In this document: in pieces, positions 26,778-36,144 of the stretch
How positions within the stretch are numbered: the first letter of the stretch is position 1
How the letters are laid out: every line of letters starts with the position of its first letter
Assembly: GCA_903883965.1 (NCBI GenBank)
Contig: CAISCU010000035.1
Location: 28,792-92,791 of the forward strand
Reading direction: 5' to 3'
Source of the DNA: an uncultured Bacteroidota bacterium
Lineage (GTDB): Bacteria > Bacteroidota > Bacteroidia > UKL13-3
Length of the DNA stretch: 64,000 bases
The notes under the pieces: model-generated
Databases searched by the model: none
What the model saw: only the letters and a program-made list of their open reading frames with translations
Told to the model about the DNA's origin: nothing
Position numbers and translations under genes: made by a program

Positions 26778-27575
26778 CTATTTTTTTCTTCTATCACCGG
26801 TACCTGAACCGGGTTTTCTATCACCACTAGGTCTTCTATCGCCAGATCTTCTGTCAGGTCTGTCTCCAGATCTTCTATCAGGTCTGCCAGTATTAGGTCT
26901 ACCCTCTCCGCTTCCAGCTGTTTGTCCAATATTTGGAGATAAATCTCTCTTACCGTAAACTTCGCCTTTGCAAATCCATACCTTGATACCAATTTTACCA
27001 TAAACTGTTAAAGCTTCTGACAATGCATAATCTATATCAGCTCTGATGGTATGCAATGGAGTACGTCCTTCTTTGAAAGATTCAGAACGAGCAATCTCTG
27101 CACCTGCTAATCTTCCAGAAACCATTACTTTAATTCCTTCAGCACCCATTCTCATGGTAGAAGCAATTGCCATTTTAACAGCTCTTTTGAAAGAAACACG
27201 AGCCTCAATTTGGTTTGCAATTGACTCACCAACTAACGCAGCATCTAATTCAGGTCTTTTGATTTCAAAGATATTGATGGCAACATCTTTTTTGGTTAAT
27301 TTCTTAACTTCTTCTTTGATTTTATCAACTTCAGCACCACCTTTTCCGATAACAATACCTGGACGGCTGGTGTGAATTGTAATAATGATGCGCTTAATTG
27401 TACGCTCGATGATTATTTTAGCAATACCACCTTTGTTAATTCTAGCTTTCAGGTATTTTCTGATTTCTTCATCCTCAATCAACTTATCAGCTAGTTTGTG
27501 ACCGCTGTACCAGTTAGACTCCCATCCTTTGATGATACCTAAACGAAAACCTATAGGATTGACCTTTTGTCCCAT
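26778..27575 (-). CDS. rpsC: 30S ribosomal protein S3 with a C-terminal Arg/Asp/Gly repeat tail
   Basis: uS3, lining the mRNA entry site with helicase activity. Residues 1-215 are the normal protein: [20 protein letters not shown], the KH domain with [20 protein letters not shown] near 70-89, and the C-terminal [10 protein letters not shown]. About 45 extra residues follow, made of imperfect GRPDRRSGD and [10 protein letters not shown] units and ending GDRRKK, giving 265 residues against 233 in E. coli. The tail should be disordered and basic with RNA-binding potential. The DNA repeats coding it are at 26800-26905. Confidence 0.96.
   Translation of the reverse strand: MGQKVNPIGFRLGIIKGWESNWYSGHKLADKLIEDEEIRKYLKARINKGGIAKIIIERTIKRIIITIHTSRPGIVIGKGGAEVDKIKEEVKKLTKKDVAINIFEIKRPELDAALVGESIANQIEARVSFKRAVKMAIASTMRMGAEGIKVMVSGRLAGAEIARSESFKEGRTPLHTIRADIDYALSEALTVYGKIGIKVWICKGEVYGKRDLSPNIGQTAGSGEGRPNTGRPDRRSGDRPDRRSGDRRPSGDRKPGSGTGDRRKK
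26800..26905 (-). repeat. Imperfect repeats in the rpsC tail
   Basis: Units around CCAGATCTTCTGTCAGGTCTG on the plus strand recur at roughly 24-27-base spacing with small changes (TCTTCTATCAGGTCTG, AGGTCTTCTATCGCCAG). They code the PDRRSGDR units on the minus strand. Confidence 0.65.
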
Positions 27576-27586
27576 TCTATTATTTA

Positions 27587-27967
27587 TTATGCGTTAACTG
27601 TTTCTTTATTAGTTTTAGCTGCTGCTTTAGTATCAACTACTAAAGTTACATGATTCGAACGTTTGCGAATTCTGTGAGCCCTACCTTGCGGAGCAGGTAA
27701 AATACGCTTTAACATTGGACCACCATCAACAAAAACAGTCTTAACGATTAATTCGCTATCTTCAACGCGACTGCCTTCATTTTTTTGTTCCCAATTTGCA
27801 ATTGCTGAACGTAACAATTTTTCTAGTCTGTGAGAACTTTCTTTCTTATTGTTAAAAATAAGAATGTTAAAAGCTTCTTCAACTTTTTTGCCACGGATCA
27901 GGTCGGCCAACAACCTCATTTTTCTTGGTGAGGTTGGACAATTATTCAATTTTGCTACTGCTTCCAT
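27587..27967 (-). CDS. rplV: 50S ribosomal protein L22
   Basis: uL22, whose beta-hairpin forms part of the exit-tunnel constriction and macrolide-binding region. The 126-residue protein contains [24 protein letters not shown] helix residues near 8-27 (starting N8), an AIANWEQKN helix, and the hairpin [20 protein letters not shown] near 82-101. It is 11 bases before rpsC in transcription order. Confidence 0.96.
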   Translation of the reverse strand: MEAVAKLNNCPTSPRKMRLLADLIRGKKVEEAFNILIFNNKKESSHRLEKLLRSAIANWEQKNEGSRVEDSELIVKTVFVDGGPMLKRILPAPQGRAHRIRKRSNHVTLVVDTKAAAKTNKETVNA

Positions 27968-27970
27968 TTC

Positions 27971-28237
27971 TTAATCTTTCTTTACTGGATGCGACTTAAA
28001 TGTTCTAGTTGGTGCAAACTCTCCAAGTTTGTGTCCTACCATGTTTTCTGTAACATAAACAGGGATAAATTTATTCCCGTTGTGTACGCCAAAAGTATGA
28101 CCTACAAAATCTGGAGTAATCATTGACCTGCGACTCCAAGTTTTGATTACAGTTTTCTTTTTTGCCTCATTCATGACACTCACTTTTTTCTCAAGTTTGA
28201 TGTCTACAAAAGGGCCTTTTTTTAATGAACGCGCCAT
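27971..28237 (-). CDS. rpsS: 30S ribosomal protein S19
   Basis: uS19 at the top of the small-subunit head, paired with S13. The 88 residues start [20 protein letters not shown] and contain the conserved [20 protein letters not shown] near 31-50 and [16 protein letters not shown]. It is six bases after rplB and three before rplV. Confidence 0.97.
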   Translation of the reverse strand: MARSLKKGPFVDIKLEKKVSVMNEAKKKTVIKTWSRRSMITPDFVGHTFGVHNGNKFIPVYVTENMVGHKLGEFAPTRTFKSHPVKKD

Positions 28238-28243
28238 ATATCC

Positions 28244-29074
28244 TTATTTCTTCTTACGACTTTCGATGATAAAATTATTTGAATACTTCTTAGGAGTACG
28301 TGTTTTGTATCCTTTAGATTTCAAACCTTTGCGAGATCTTGGGTGACCTCCTGAAGCACGACCTTCACCACCACCCATTGGGTGATCAACTGGGTTCATT
28401 GCAACTGGTCTAGTTCTAGGTCTACGTCCGATCCATCTGTTAGCACCTGCTTTACCTTTACGCTCATTCATGTGATCAGGATTTGAAACCTGTCCAATAG
28501 TAGCATAACATCCAGCCAATACAATACGGGTCTCTCCAGAAGCCAATTTTACTACAGCATGTTTACCATCTCTGTTTAATAATTGAGCTGAAGAGCCTGC
28601 TGAACGAACTATTTGTCCGCCTTTTCCAAGGTGCAATTCAATGTTATGAATTGTAGAACCTAAAGGAATTTCACTCATAGGTAATGCGTTTCCAATTTCT
28701 GGAGCAACTCCACTACCGCTGATAATTTTAGTTCCAACTTCTAATCCTTTAGGAGCTAAGATATAACGCTTTTCACCGTCGGCATAAGCTATCAAAGCAA
28801 TAAAGCTAGTACGATTCGGATCATATTGAATTGAATCAACAGTTCCTTCGATTCCATGCTTGTTGCGTTTGAAATCAATTAAACGATACATTTTACGGTG
28901 ACCACCACCAATGTAACGCATTGTCATTTTACCGGAGTTGTTACGTCCACCAGAGTTTTTTAAACTTACTACGAGAGATTTCTCAACTTCGTATTTAGGA
29001 GTAAGTTCCTCATAGGTGTTCGCTGCTTTAAAACGCGTACCCGGTGTAACTGGTTTAAATTTCCTGATTCCCAT
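28244..29074 (-). CDS. rplB: 50S ribosomal protein L2
   Basis: uL2, needed for subunit association and the peptidyl-transferase fold. The 276-residue protein has the usual length, with [20 protein letters not shown] near 42-61, the OB and SH3-like domains, and the C-terminal signature around [20 protein letters not shown] near 223-242, which includes the functionally important His. It starts [15 protein letters not shown], matching family. Confidence 0.98.
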   Translation of the reverse strand: MGIRKFKPVTPGTRFKAANTYEELTPKYEVEKSLVVSLKNSGGRNNSGKMTMRYIGGGHRKMYRLIDFKRNKHGIEGTVDSIQYDPNRTSFIALIAYADGEKRYILAPKGLEVGTKIISGSGVAPEIGNALPMSEIPLGSTIHNIELHLGKGGQIVRSAGSSAQLLNRDGKHAVVKLASGETRIVLAGCYATIGQVSNPDHMNERKGKAGANRWIGRRPRTRPVAMNPVDHPMGGGEGRASGGHPRSRKGLKSKGYKTRTPKKYSNNFIIESRKKK

Positions 29075-29081
29075 CGCTCAA

Positions 29082-29372
29082 TTAAATATTTTGAAAGAAG
29101 TCAATTTTTTGACCTTCTTCTAATGTTACCACTGCTTTCTTGAAAGATGCTTTTCTACCAGAGAAAACACCTCTTTTTGTAAATCTGGTTTTACTCTTTC
29201 CTTGGTAAACCATCGTGTTAATTCCTGTAACTTTAACACCATACATGCTTTCAACAGCTTTTTTAATTTCGTCTTTGCTAGCAGTTTTAGCTACTACAAA
29301 TCCGTACTTATTCAGCTTTTCACTGATAGCAGTATACTTTTCGGTAATTAAAGGCTTCTTTAGTATGCTCAT
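29082..29372 (-). CDS. rplW: 50S ribosomal protein L23
   Basis: uL23 at the tunnel exit, the main ribosomal contact for trigger factor and SRP. The 96 residues start [20 protein letters not shown] and contain [20 protein letters not shown] near 38-57 and the [20 protein letters not shown] loop. It abuts rplD with no spacer. Confidence 0.96.
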   Translation of the reverse strand: MSILKKPLITEKYTAISEKLNKYGFVVAKTASKDEIKKAVESMYGVKVTGINTMVYQGKSKTRFTKRGVFSGRKASFKKAVVTLEEGQKIDFFQNI

Positions 29373-30005
29373 TTATGCCTTATTTAAAATGTTTTCAATT
29401 ACGCTCAAAGAATTTTCTACAAAAATTACTTTGTCGGCGTGCAAGATATCATAAGTATTCAAATCTTTTGCAGCCATAATCTTTGTTTTAGGCAAGTTTC
29501 TTCCAGATTTATAGATATTCTCATTGTAATCTGCCAAAACCAATAACGTTTTGGTATTTGAAACTTTTAAGCCATCCAATATACCCATATAGCTTTTAGT
29601 TTTTGGAGATTCCATTTGGAAATCTTCTAACAAAACTATTTGGTTGTCTTTTGCCTTGTGAGCCAATGCACTCTTACGAGCCAATTGTTTCAATTTCTTG
29701 TTCAATTTGAAACTGTAATCACGAGGTTGAGGACCATGTATACGTGCTCCACCAACAAAAGTACCAGATTTGATACTTCCTTTACGTGATCCACCTGTTC
29801 CTTTTTGTCTGTGTAACTTCTTGGTTGAACCACTTACCACACTGCGCTCTTTTGATGAATGCGTTCCTTGGCGTTGGTTAGCTAAGAATTGCTTTACATC
29901 TAAATAGATAGCATGATCATTTGGTTCGATACCAAAAATTTCATTGTTTAATTTAAGCTTTCTGCCGGTCTCAGCTCCGCTTGTATTCAATACTGCTAAT
30001 TCCAT
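29373..30005 (-). CDS. rplD: 50S ribosomal protein L4
   Basis: uL4, with an internal loop reaching the exit tunnel; in E. coli it also represses the S10 operon. I choose ATG 30005 (MELAVLNTSGAETGR, 210 residues), one base after the rplC stop; an upstream in-frame ATG at 30017 would overlap rplC and add four residues. Motifs include the HSSKERSVVSGSTKKLHRQK and GTGGSRKGSIKSGTFVGGAR loop near 55-85 and the C-terminal Rossmann-like part. Confidence 0.96.
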   Translation of the reverse strand: MELAVLNTSGAETGRKLKLNNEIFGIEPNDHAIYLDVKQFLANQRQGTHSSKERSVVSGSTKKLHRQKGTGGSRKGSIKSGTFVGGARIHGPQPRDYSFKLNKKLKQLARKSALAHKAKDNQIVLLEDFQMESPKTKSYMGILDGLKVSNTKTLLVLADYNENIYKSGRNLPKTKIMAAKDLNTYDILHADKVIFVENSLSVIENILNKA

Positions 30006-30006
30006 C

Positions 30007-30624
30007 TTACTTCTCAATTAAAACGATTGAACCTTTGTGACCCGGAACTGAACCTTTTACTACTAAAAGGTTTTTTTCCGCATACACTTTTAATATTTCA
30101 AGGTTGGTCTTTTTAACCCTAACACCTCCAGTACGACCAGCCATACGCATTCCTTTGAATACACGAGATGGATCTGATGAAGCTCCAATTGAACCTGGAG
30201 CACGCAACCTGTTGTGTTGACCGTGCGTTTGCATACCTACTCCGGAGAAGCCATGGCGTTTTACAACACCTTGGAAACCTTTTCCTTTGCTGGTTCCAAC
30301 TACATCCACAAACTCACCAACTGCGAACAAATCAACAGTGATGGTTTGACCCAAAGCTAACTCTTGTTCAAAACCTTTGAACTCAGCAAACTTTGATTTA
30401 GGAGTAGTATTTGCTTTCGCAACGATACCCTTCAATGGTGCAGGAGAATTCTTTTCTTTAGCTTCTCCATATGCTAGTTGTACTGCACTGTAACCGTCTT
30501 TATCGCTGGTTTTTACTTGTGTTACAACACAAGGTCCAACTTCAATTACAGTACAAGGAATTTGTTTACCGTTTGCATCGAAGATGCTGGTCATTCCTAA
30601 TTTTTTTCCTATTAAACCTGACAT
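30007..30624 (-). CDS. rplC: 50S ribosomal protein L3
   Basis: uL3, an assembly initiator whose extension approaches the peptidyl-transferase centre. The 205 residues start [20 protein letters not shown] and hold the signature [20 protein letters not shown] near 109-128 and [20 protein letters not shown]. The Gln modified in some bacterial L3 proteins lies in the GMQTHGQ region. It is nine bases after rpsJ. Confidence 0.97.
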   Translation of the reverse strand: MSGLIGKKLGMTSIFDANGKQIPCTVIEVGPCVVTQVKTSDKDGYSAVQLAYGEAKEKNSPAPLKGIVAKANTTPKSKFAEFKGFEQELALGQTITVDLFAVGEFVDVVGTSKGKGFQGVVKRHGFSGVGMQTHGQHNRLRAPGSIGASSDPSRVFKGMRMAGRTGGVRVKKTNLEILKVYAEKNLLVVKGSVPGHKGSIVLIEK

Positions 30625-30633
30625 AGCTTTCTA

Positions 30634-30942
30634 TCAAACTTTAATTTCAACATCAACCCCGCTTGGTAATTCTAATTTCATCAGCGCATCTACTGTTTTG
30701 GCGGTTGAACTGTAGATGTCGAGTAATCTCTTGTATGAACACAATTGAAACTGCTCTCTAGCTTTTTTGTTTACGTGTGGCGAACGCAAAACTGTGTAAA
30801 TTCTTTTCTGTGTAGGAAGTGGAATTGGTCCACTTACAACTGCACCAGTTGCCTTCACTGTTCTCACAATCTTTTCAGCTGACTTGTCAACTAAGTTGTG
30901 GTCGAACGATTTTAACTTGATCCTTATTCTTTGGCTAACCAT
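30634..30942 (-). CDS. rpsJ: 30S ribosomal protein S10 (NusE)
   Basis: uS10 of the small-subunit head and also NusE in transcription antitermination. The 102 residues include [20 protein letters not shown] near 5-24, [20 protein letters not shown] near 38-57 and the C-terminal [13 protein letters not shown]. It is joined to fusA by a five-base gap, and no tuf gene lies between. Confidence 0.97.
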   Translation of the reverse strand: MVSQRIRIKLKSFDHNLVDKSAEKIVRTVKATGAVVSGPIPLPTQKRIYTVLRSPHVNKKAREQFQLCSYKRLLDIYSSTAKTVDALMKLELPSGVDVEIKV

Positions 30943-30947
30943 GATAA

Positions 30948-33050
30948 TTAAGCTTTTGCTTTTCCGTTAACTTTTGCTAAAACTTCCTCTTGAACATTTC
31001 TAGGTGCATCAGCATAATGACTGAATTCCATAGTTGAAGTTGCACGACCAGATGTCAAAGTTCTAAGTTGTGTAACATACCCAAACATTTCTGCCAAAGG
31101 TACTTTTGCTTTTACAACTTGTGAACCAGCACGACTGTCCATACCTTCTAATTGTCCACGACGTTTATTTAAATCCCCGATAACATCACCCATATTTTCT
31201 TCAGGTGTTAACACCTCAATTTTCATAATAGGTTCTAATAATACCGGACTTGCATTTCTTGCTGCTTCTTTGAAACCAATGCGTGCACAAATTTCAAATG
31301 ACAACGAATCTGAATCCACTGCGTGGAATGAACCATCAAACAATCTAACTTTTAAACTTTCAATTGCGTATCCGGCCAACACACCATTCTTCATGGCTGA
31401 TTCAAATCCTTTTTGTACTGAAGGAACAAATTCTTTAGGAATTGAACCTCCAACGATTTCGTTTACAAATTCTAAACCTTTCTTTTCAGGATCGCCAGGG
31501 ATTAATTCAAATTGAATATCCGCAAATTTACCACGACCACCAGTTTGCTTTTTGTAAACTTCTCTATGTGAAACAGGTTTGGTAATGGTTTCTTTGTAAG
31601 AAACCTGAGGAGCTCCTTGGTTACACTCAACCTTGAATTCTCTTCTTAACCTGTCTACAATAATTTCTAAGTGTAATTCACCCATTCCAGAGATAACAGT
31701 TTGACCTGTTTCTTCGTCTGTATGAACTCTGAAAGTTGGATCTTCTTCAGCTAATTTAGCCAATGACATACCTAATTTATCAGAATCTGCTTGTGTTTTA
31801 GGTTCAACTGCCAAACCAATTACTGGTTCAGGGAAGTCCATTGCTTCTAACACAATTGGATTTTTCTCCTCACACAATGTATCTCCGGTTTTGATGTCTT
31901 TGAAACCAACAGCAGCACCAATATCTCCAGCACCTAATTTTTCAACTGGGTTTTGTTTGTTGGCATGCATTTGGAAAATACGAGAGATACGTTCCTTGTT
32001 ACCACTTCTGGTATTGAATACATAAGAACCTGCATCTAACATACCTGAATATACACGCATGAAAGCCAATCTACCTACAAATGGGTCAGTTGCAATTTTG
32101 AAAGCCAAAGCTGCGAAAGGCTCATTGTAATCAGGTTTGCGAGTAACTTCTTCGTTTGTATCAGGATTGGTACCAGTAATAACTCCTTTGTCTAATGGAC
32201 TAGGAAGAATTTCCATAACCAAATCCAACATGGTTTGAACACCTTTATTTTTGAATGATGAACCACATACCATTGGAACAATTTTCATGTCAATAGTAGC
32301 CTGACGCAATGCATCCAAAATTTCTCTCTCTGTGATGCTTGATGGATCTTCAAAGAATTTCTCCATCAATTTGTCATCATATTCAGAAACTGCTTCAAGT
32401 AATTTTTCTCTCCACTCGTTAGCTTCTTCTAACATGTCAGCAGGAATATCAACTACTTCATAAGTCATTCCTTTATCTTGTTCGTTCCAAACCATTCCAC
32501 GGAAGTTGATCAAATCAACTACTCCCTTGAAATTGTCTTCAGAACCGATAGGTAACTGCAAAGGAACTGCATTGCTACCTAACATATCTTTCACTTGTTT
32601 AACTACATTTAAGAAGTCAGCACCAGAACGGTCCATTTTGTTAACGAATCCGATACGGGCAACATTGTAATTGTTTGCAAGTCTCCAGTTTGTTTCTGAC
32701 TGAGGCTCAACACCATCAACTGCAGAGAACAAGAATACTAAACCATCCAATACACGCAAAGAACGGTTTACCTCAACGGTAAAATCTACGTGTCCTGGGG
32801 TGTCAATGATATTGATGTGATATCTGTTGTTTCTATAATTCCAGAATACAGTTGTAGCAGCAGAAGTAATTGTGATACCTCTTTCTTGCTCCTGTACCAT
32901 CCAGTCCATGGTTGCAGCACCATCGTGTACTTCACCAATCTTGTGGTTTACACCAGCATAGTAAAGGATACGCTCAGTTGTTGTAGTTTTACCTGCATCA
33001 ATGTGAGCTGCAATACCTATGTTTCTTGTATATTGTAAGTCGCGTGACAT
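30948..33050 (-). CDS. fusA: Elongation factor G
   Basis: Translocation GTPase of 700 residues. The G domain has P-loop [15 protein letters not shown] near 14-28, the switch/effector region [27 protein letters not shown] near 83-94 and [10 protein letters not shown] near 137-146. Domains II-V follow, with the [20 protein letters not shown] and GGRGKFADI segments of domain IV. All GTPase motifs are intact, so this is the canonical form and not one of the GTPase-dead EF-G paralogues. It lies between rpsG (20-base gap) and rpsJ. Confidence 0.98.
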   Translation of the reverse strand: MSRDLQYTRNIGIAAHIDAGKTTTTERILYYAGVNHKIGEVHDGAATMDWMVQEQERGITITSAATTVFWNYRNNRYHINIIDTPGHVDFTVEVNRSLRVLDGLVFLFSAVDGVEPQSETNWRLANNYNVARIGFVNKMDRSGADFLNVVKQVKDMLGSNAVPLQLPIGSEDNFKGVVDLINFRGMVWNEQDKGMTYEVVDIPADMLEEANEWREKLLEAVSEYDDKLMEKFFEDPSSITEREILDALRQATIDMKIVPMVCGSSFKNKGVQTMLDLVMEILPSPLDKGVITGTNPDTNEEVTRKPDYNEPFAALAFKIATDPFVGRLAFMRVYSGMLDAGSYVFNTRSGNKERISRIFQMHANKQNPVEKLGAGDIGAAVGFKDIKTGDTLCEEKNPIVLEAMDFPEPVIGLAVEPKTQADSDKLGMSLAKLAEEDPTFRVHTDEETGQTVISGMGELHLEIIVDRLRREFKVECNQGAPQVSYKETITKPVSHREVYKKQTGGRGKFADIQFELIPGDPEKKGLEFVNEIVGGSIPKEFVPSVQKGFESAMKNGVLAGYAIESLKVRLFDGSFHAVDSDSLSFEICARIGFKEAARNASPVLLEPIMKIEVLTPEENMGDVIGDLNKRRGQLEGMDSRAGSQVVKAKVPLAEMFGYVTQLRTLTSGRATSTMEFSHYADAPRNVQEEVLAKVNGKAKA

Positions 33051-33070
33051 TTTGTTTTATCTATTTTGAA

Positions 33071-33541
33071 TTAGCTGATTTTGAAATGCGAGAATGCTTT
33101 GTTTGCTTCAGCCATTTTGTGCGTGTCTTCACGTTTTTTCACTGCTGCACCTTCATTTTTAGCTGCTGATAAAATCTCACCAGCTAATTTGTCTGCCATG
33201 GTTTTTTCACCCCTGTTACGGGCATATCTAATTAACCATTTCATACCAACTGCAATTTTACGGTCAGCAGGTACTTCCATTGGAATTTGGAATGTTGCTC
33301 CACCTACTCTGCGAGATTTAACCTCTACAGCAGGCATTACATTGTTCAATGCTTTTTTCCAAACATCTAATCCTCTTTCTTGTGCTTTTGCTTCTACTTT
33401 ATCTAATGCACCGTAAAAAATGGTATAAGCTGTATTTTTCTTTCCGCTCCACATCATGTTGTTCACAAAACGGGTAACCAAAATATCATTGAATTTTGGA
33501 TCTGGTAATAAAATATGCTTTTTAGCTCTTGATTTTCTCAT
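33071..33541 (-). CDS. rpsG: 30S ribosomal protein S7
   Basis: uS7, a primary binder of the 16S 3' domain and, in E. coli, repressor of the str operon. The 156 residues begin MRKSRAKKHILLPDPKFNDI and contain VTRFVNNMMWSGKKNTAYTI near 22-41, GGATFQIPMEVPADRKIAVG and the C-terminal EANKAFSHFKIS. Length is standard. It is 25 bases after rpsL. Confidence 0.97.
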   Translation of the reverse strand: MRKSRAKKHILLPDPKFNDILVTRFVNNMMWSGKKNTAYTIFYGALDKVEAKAQERGLDVWKKALNNVMPAVEVKSRRVGGATFQIPMEVPADRKIAVGMKWLIRYARNRGEKTMADKLAGEILSAAKNEGAAVKKREDTHKMAEANKAFSHFKIS

Positions 33542-33566
33542 GTCTATACTAACTTAGGCTGACTGT

Positions 33567-33974
33567 TTATTTCTTTTTTGCTTTTGGATCTACAGCTTGT
33601 CCTGGTTTAGGACGTTTTGTTCCGTACTTAGAACGTTGTTGTTTACGTCCGTCTACACCAGCAGTATCCAATGCACCCCTTACGATGTGGTAACGAACTC
33701 CAGGTAAATCTTTTACCCTTCCGCCTCTTACCAATACGATAGAGTGTTCTTGTAAGTTGTGACCTTCTCCTGGAATGTAGGCATTCACCTCATTACCGTT
33801 GGTCAATCTAACACGAGCTACCTTTCTCATTGCTGAGTTAGGCTTTTTAGGAGTTGTAGTGTACACACGGGTACAAACACCTCTGCGCTGTGGGCAAGAA
33901 TCAAGTGCTGGTGACTTGCTCTTGGTATTTACGTCGTTGCGGCCCTTACGAACCAGTTGTTGAATAGTAGGCAT
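33567..33974 (-). CDS. rpsL: 30S ribosomal protein S12
   Basis: uS12 at the decoding centre. The 135 residues start [20 protein letters not shown] and carry the decoding loop [18 protein letters not shown] near 40-57 and [20 protein letters not shown]. Lysines in PKKPNSA and in the GGRVKDLPG loop, where streptomycin-resistance changes occur, are wild type. It is the first gene of the 32-gene cluster, with a consensus promoter 42 bases upstream. rimO, which would methylthiolate the conserved Asp of S12, is also in this window. Confidence 0.98.
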   Translation of the reverse strand: MPTIQQLVRKGRNDVNTKSKSPALDSCPQRRGVCTRVYTTTPKKPNSAMRKVARVRLTNGNEVNAYIPGEGHNLQEHSIVLVRGGRVKDLPGVRYHIVRGALDTAGVDGRKQQRSKYGTKRPKPGQAVDPKAKKK

Positions 33975-34016
33975 ATCTAATTTTTAATACGCAATTTTAT
34001 CTTAAAAAAGGGAGTG

Positions 34017-34047
34017 CAAAGGTAGGTGATGCGAGTTAGCTAAACAA
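34017..34047 (-). promoter_or_regulatory. Promoter of the ribosomal cluster (rpsL)
   Basis: Minus strand: TTG (34047-34045), 20 bases, TACCTTTG (34024-34017), an exact -7 consensus. Initiation near 34011 would leave a leader of about 37 bases to ATG 33974. Confidence 0.65.
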
Positions 34048-34049
34048 GT

Positions 34050-34174
34050 GCTTGACAAAAAATATATAAAAATATTTGATGCTGAGCGGGTTAAATGCTA
34101 ACTATTAACCATCAGTCTTTCCAATGTTGACCCTTTCGGGGCTGCAAACATAGGCATCTTATTTGAATTATCAA
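34050..34174 (-). other. Candidate small RNA or upstream leader with its own promoter
   Basis: Minus strand: TTTG (34175-34172), 19 bases, TATGTTTG (34152-34145), an exact -33/-7 pair. Four bases later comes CCCGAAAGGG (34140-34131), a mini-hairpin with a GAAA tetraloop. Downstream, TGATGGTTAA (34114-34105, allowing for a bulge) pairs with TTAACC (94-89 of the same hundred) and ATCA (34080-34077). A T-rich tract, ATTTTTATATATTTTTTG, follows. Read together this is promoter, folded RNA and a possible terminator, ending just before the rpsL promoter. No protein is encoded. Read-through would give rpsL a second, longer leader. Confidence 0.4.
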
Positions 34175-34328
34175 AGATTGCGACAGTTTTTAACCTTTAA
34201 AAGATGAATATTCTACAAGTATTTGCGTACAATGCTGATTTACTTGTACTTAAATGAATAAATATTTTAAAAGTTTTTTCAGAAAACGAGCCAAACTGAT
34301 TTATTTCTGTAATAAAAGCCTGTATTTA

Positions 34329-34336
34329 TTAATTTG
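34329..34336 (+). promoter_or_regulatory. -7 box five bases before uvrC
   Basis: TTAATTTG, one mismatch to TAnnTTTG, separated from ATG 34342 by GCCGA. No -33 TTG at the right distance. Confidence 0.3.
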
Positions 34337-34341
34337 GCCGA

Positions 34342-36144
34342 ATGATTCCGGAGAAATTTAAACAAATCATCAATAGCTTGCCGTCCTCACCCGGGATCTA
34401 CAAATATTTTGACAAAGACAATCAGATCATATACATAGGTAAAGCTAAAAACCTAAAAAAAAGAGTCAGTAGCTATTTTAACAAAACCAATCACGAAAAC
34501 AGAAAGACCACTGTTTTGGTTAGTAAAATCGAAAAACTTGAATTTACAATTGTTGAAACGGAAACGGATGCTTTGCTTTTGGAAAATGTATTGATCAAGC
34601 AATTCCAGCCTCGCTTTAATATTCTTCTCAAAGACGATAAGACCTATCCTTTTATTTGTATCAAGGCTGAAAATTTCCCTAGAGTTTTTACAGTCAGGCA
34701 ACGTATCAAAGATGGCTCAGAATATTATGGACCATATGCCAATGGCCACCTCATGTATACATTATTGGATTTGATCAAAAACCTATACCCTATTAGAACC
34801 TGTAATTTATTGCTCAATCCTACTTCTATACAAGCTGGTAAATTCAAAACTTGTTTAGAATATGATATAGGCAATTGTAAGGCCCCTTGTGTTGGTTTAC
34901 AATCTGAAAGCGATTACCAACAACAAATTAAACTGATCAAAGGAATTCTAAAAGGGAATTTATCGGAAGTAAAATCAGAACTAAAAAATCAAATGGCTGA
35001 TGCTGTATCTCAGCTGCAATTTGAAAAAGCAGAATTACTGAAACGTAAATTCCTATTACTGGAAAACTACCAAAGTAAATCTACAATTGTTACTAAACTT
35101 TTTGACCCTGTAGAAGTATATAGCATTGTATCTGATGACAAATACGCTTATATCAACTTTTTAAAAGTTGTCAATGGCATGATAGTTCAAACCCAAACTT
35201 TTGAAATTAAACGTAAACTGGATGAGTCTGAATCAAGTTTATTAGCGCTTGCCATTATAGAGGTTAGAAACAATTATGATTCAGATTGTAAAGAAATAAT
35301 TGTTCCTATGATGCCTGAATGGGAAATTGAAAATGTGCAATATACCATTCCAAAATTGGGAGATAAAAAACAATTGTTGGATCTGTCTATGCGCAACGCC
35401 ACTTATTACAGAAGGCAAAAAATGATTCAACACGAACATTTAAATCCTGAGTTAAAAACAGAGCGGATATTAAACCAGATGAAACAGGATTTACGCTTGA
35501 CCCAATTACCTGCACATATTGAATGTTTTGACAATTCAAATATACAAGGAACCAATCCTGTTTCTGCTTGTGTTGTTTTTAAAAATGCAAAGCCTAGCAA
35601 AAAAGACTATAGAATTTTCCATGTTAAGACAGTTGAAGGCCCCAATGATTTTGCCACCATGGAAGAGGTTGTGTATAGAAGATACAAACGCTTATTGGAT
35701 GAGCACCAAGCATTGCCTCAATTGATTGTGATAGATGGAGGTAAAGGACAGCTCAGCAGCGCGGTATTTAGTTTAAAAAAATTGGGTATTTACGGGCAAG
35801 TAGCTGTCATAGGAATTGCCAAAAGACTAGAGGAATTGTATTATCCCAATGATGAATTGCCTTTGTTTTTAGACAAGAAATCTGAAACATTGAAGGTGAT
35901 ACAGCAATTAAGAGATGAAGCTCATAGATTTGGCATTACCCATCACCGAAACATAAGAAGTAAAAACGCCATTGGAACTGAGCTGGCTGAAATTCCAGGT
36001 ATTGGAGAACATACCTCACAGTTACTGTTACAAGCTTTTAAATCAGTAAAGAAGATTAAAGCAGCAACTTTATCAGATTTAACAGCAATCATTGGACCTT
36101 CCAAAGCAGAAAAAGTAATACAGTTTTTTAAAACTGACCATTGA
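34342..36144 (+). CDS. uvrC: Excinuclease ABC subunit C
   Basis: Makes both incisions in nucleotide excision repair. The 600-residue protein has the N-terminal GIY-YIG nuclease (PGIYKYF 17-23, IYIGKAKNLKKRV 30-42, with a conserved Glu near 75), the UVR motif that contacts UvrB near 212-245 (QLQFEKAELLKRK), the RNase H-like second nuclease (HIECFDNSNIQGTNPV and VIDGGKGQL), and two C-terminal helix-hairpin-helix motifs (IPGIGEHTSQLLLQAF). All parts are present. It abuts the convergent DUF2892 gene with no gap. Confidence 0.97.
   Translation: MIPEKFKQIINSLPSSPGIYKYFDKDNQIIYIGKAKNLKKRVSSYFNKTNHENRKTTVLVSKIEKLEFTIVETETDALLLENVLIKQFQPRFNILLKDDKTYPFICIKAENFPRVFTVRQRIKDGSEYYGPYANGHLMYTLLDLIKNLYPIRTCNLLLNPTSIQAGKFKTCLEYDIGNCKAPCVGLQSESDYQQQIKLIKGILKGNLSEVKSELKNQMADAVSQLQFEKAELLKRKFLLLENYQSKSTIVTKLFDPVEVYSIVSDDKYAYINFLKVVNGMIVQTQTFEIKRKLDESESSLLALAIIEVRNNYDSDCKEIIVPMMPEWEIENVQYTIPKLGDKKQLLDLSMRNATYYRRQKMIQHEHLNPELKTERILNQMKQDLRLTQLPAHIECFDNSNIQGTNPVSACVVFKNAKPSKKDYRIFHVKTVEGPNDFATMEEVVYRRYKRLLDEHQALPQLIVIDGGKGQLSSAVFSLKKLGIYGQVAVIGIAKRLEELYYPNDELPLFLDKKSETLKVIQQLRDEAHRFGITHHRNIRSKNAIGTELAEIPGIGEHTSQLLLQAFKSVKKIKAATLSDLTAIIGPSKAEKVIQFFKTDH

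Noticed and set aside
26773..26958. Plus-strand open frame giving a Pro/Leu/Ser repeat protein across the rpsC tail
   Set aside because: Antisense reading of the same DNA repeats; no upstream signal and no separate support.
26762..27001. An open frame of 79 codons on the minus strand overlapping the 3' end of rpsC, giving an acidic repeat protein
   Set aside because: It is the shifted frame of the rpsC repeat tail. The repeats keep all frames free of stops by chance, and rpsC is certain.
33975..34341. A tRNA gene in the rpsL-uvrC spacer
   Set aside because: I looked for a cloverleaf and a TTCGAATCC-type T arm on both strands and found none; the stems present do not fit a tRNA.
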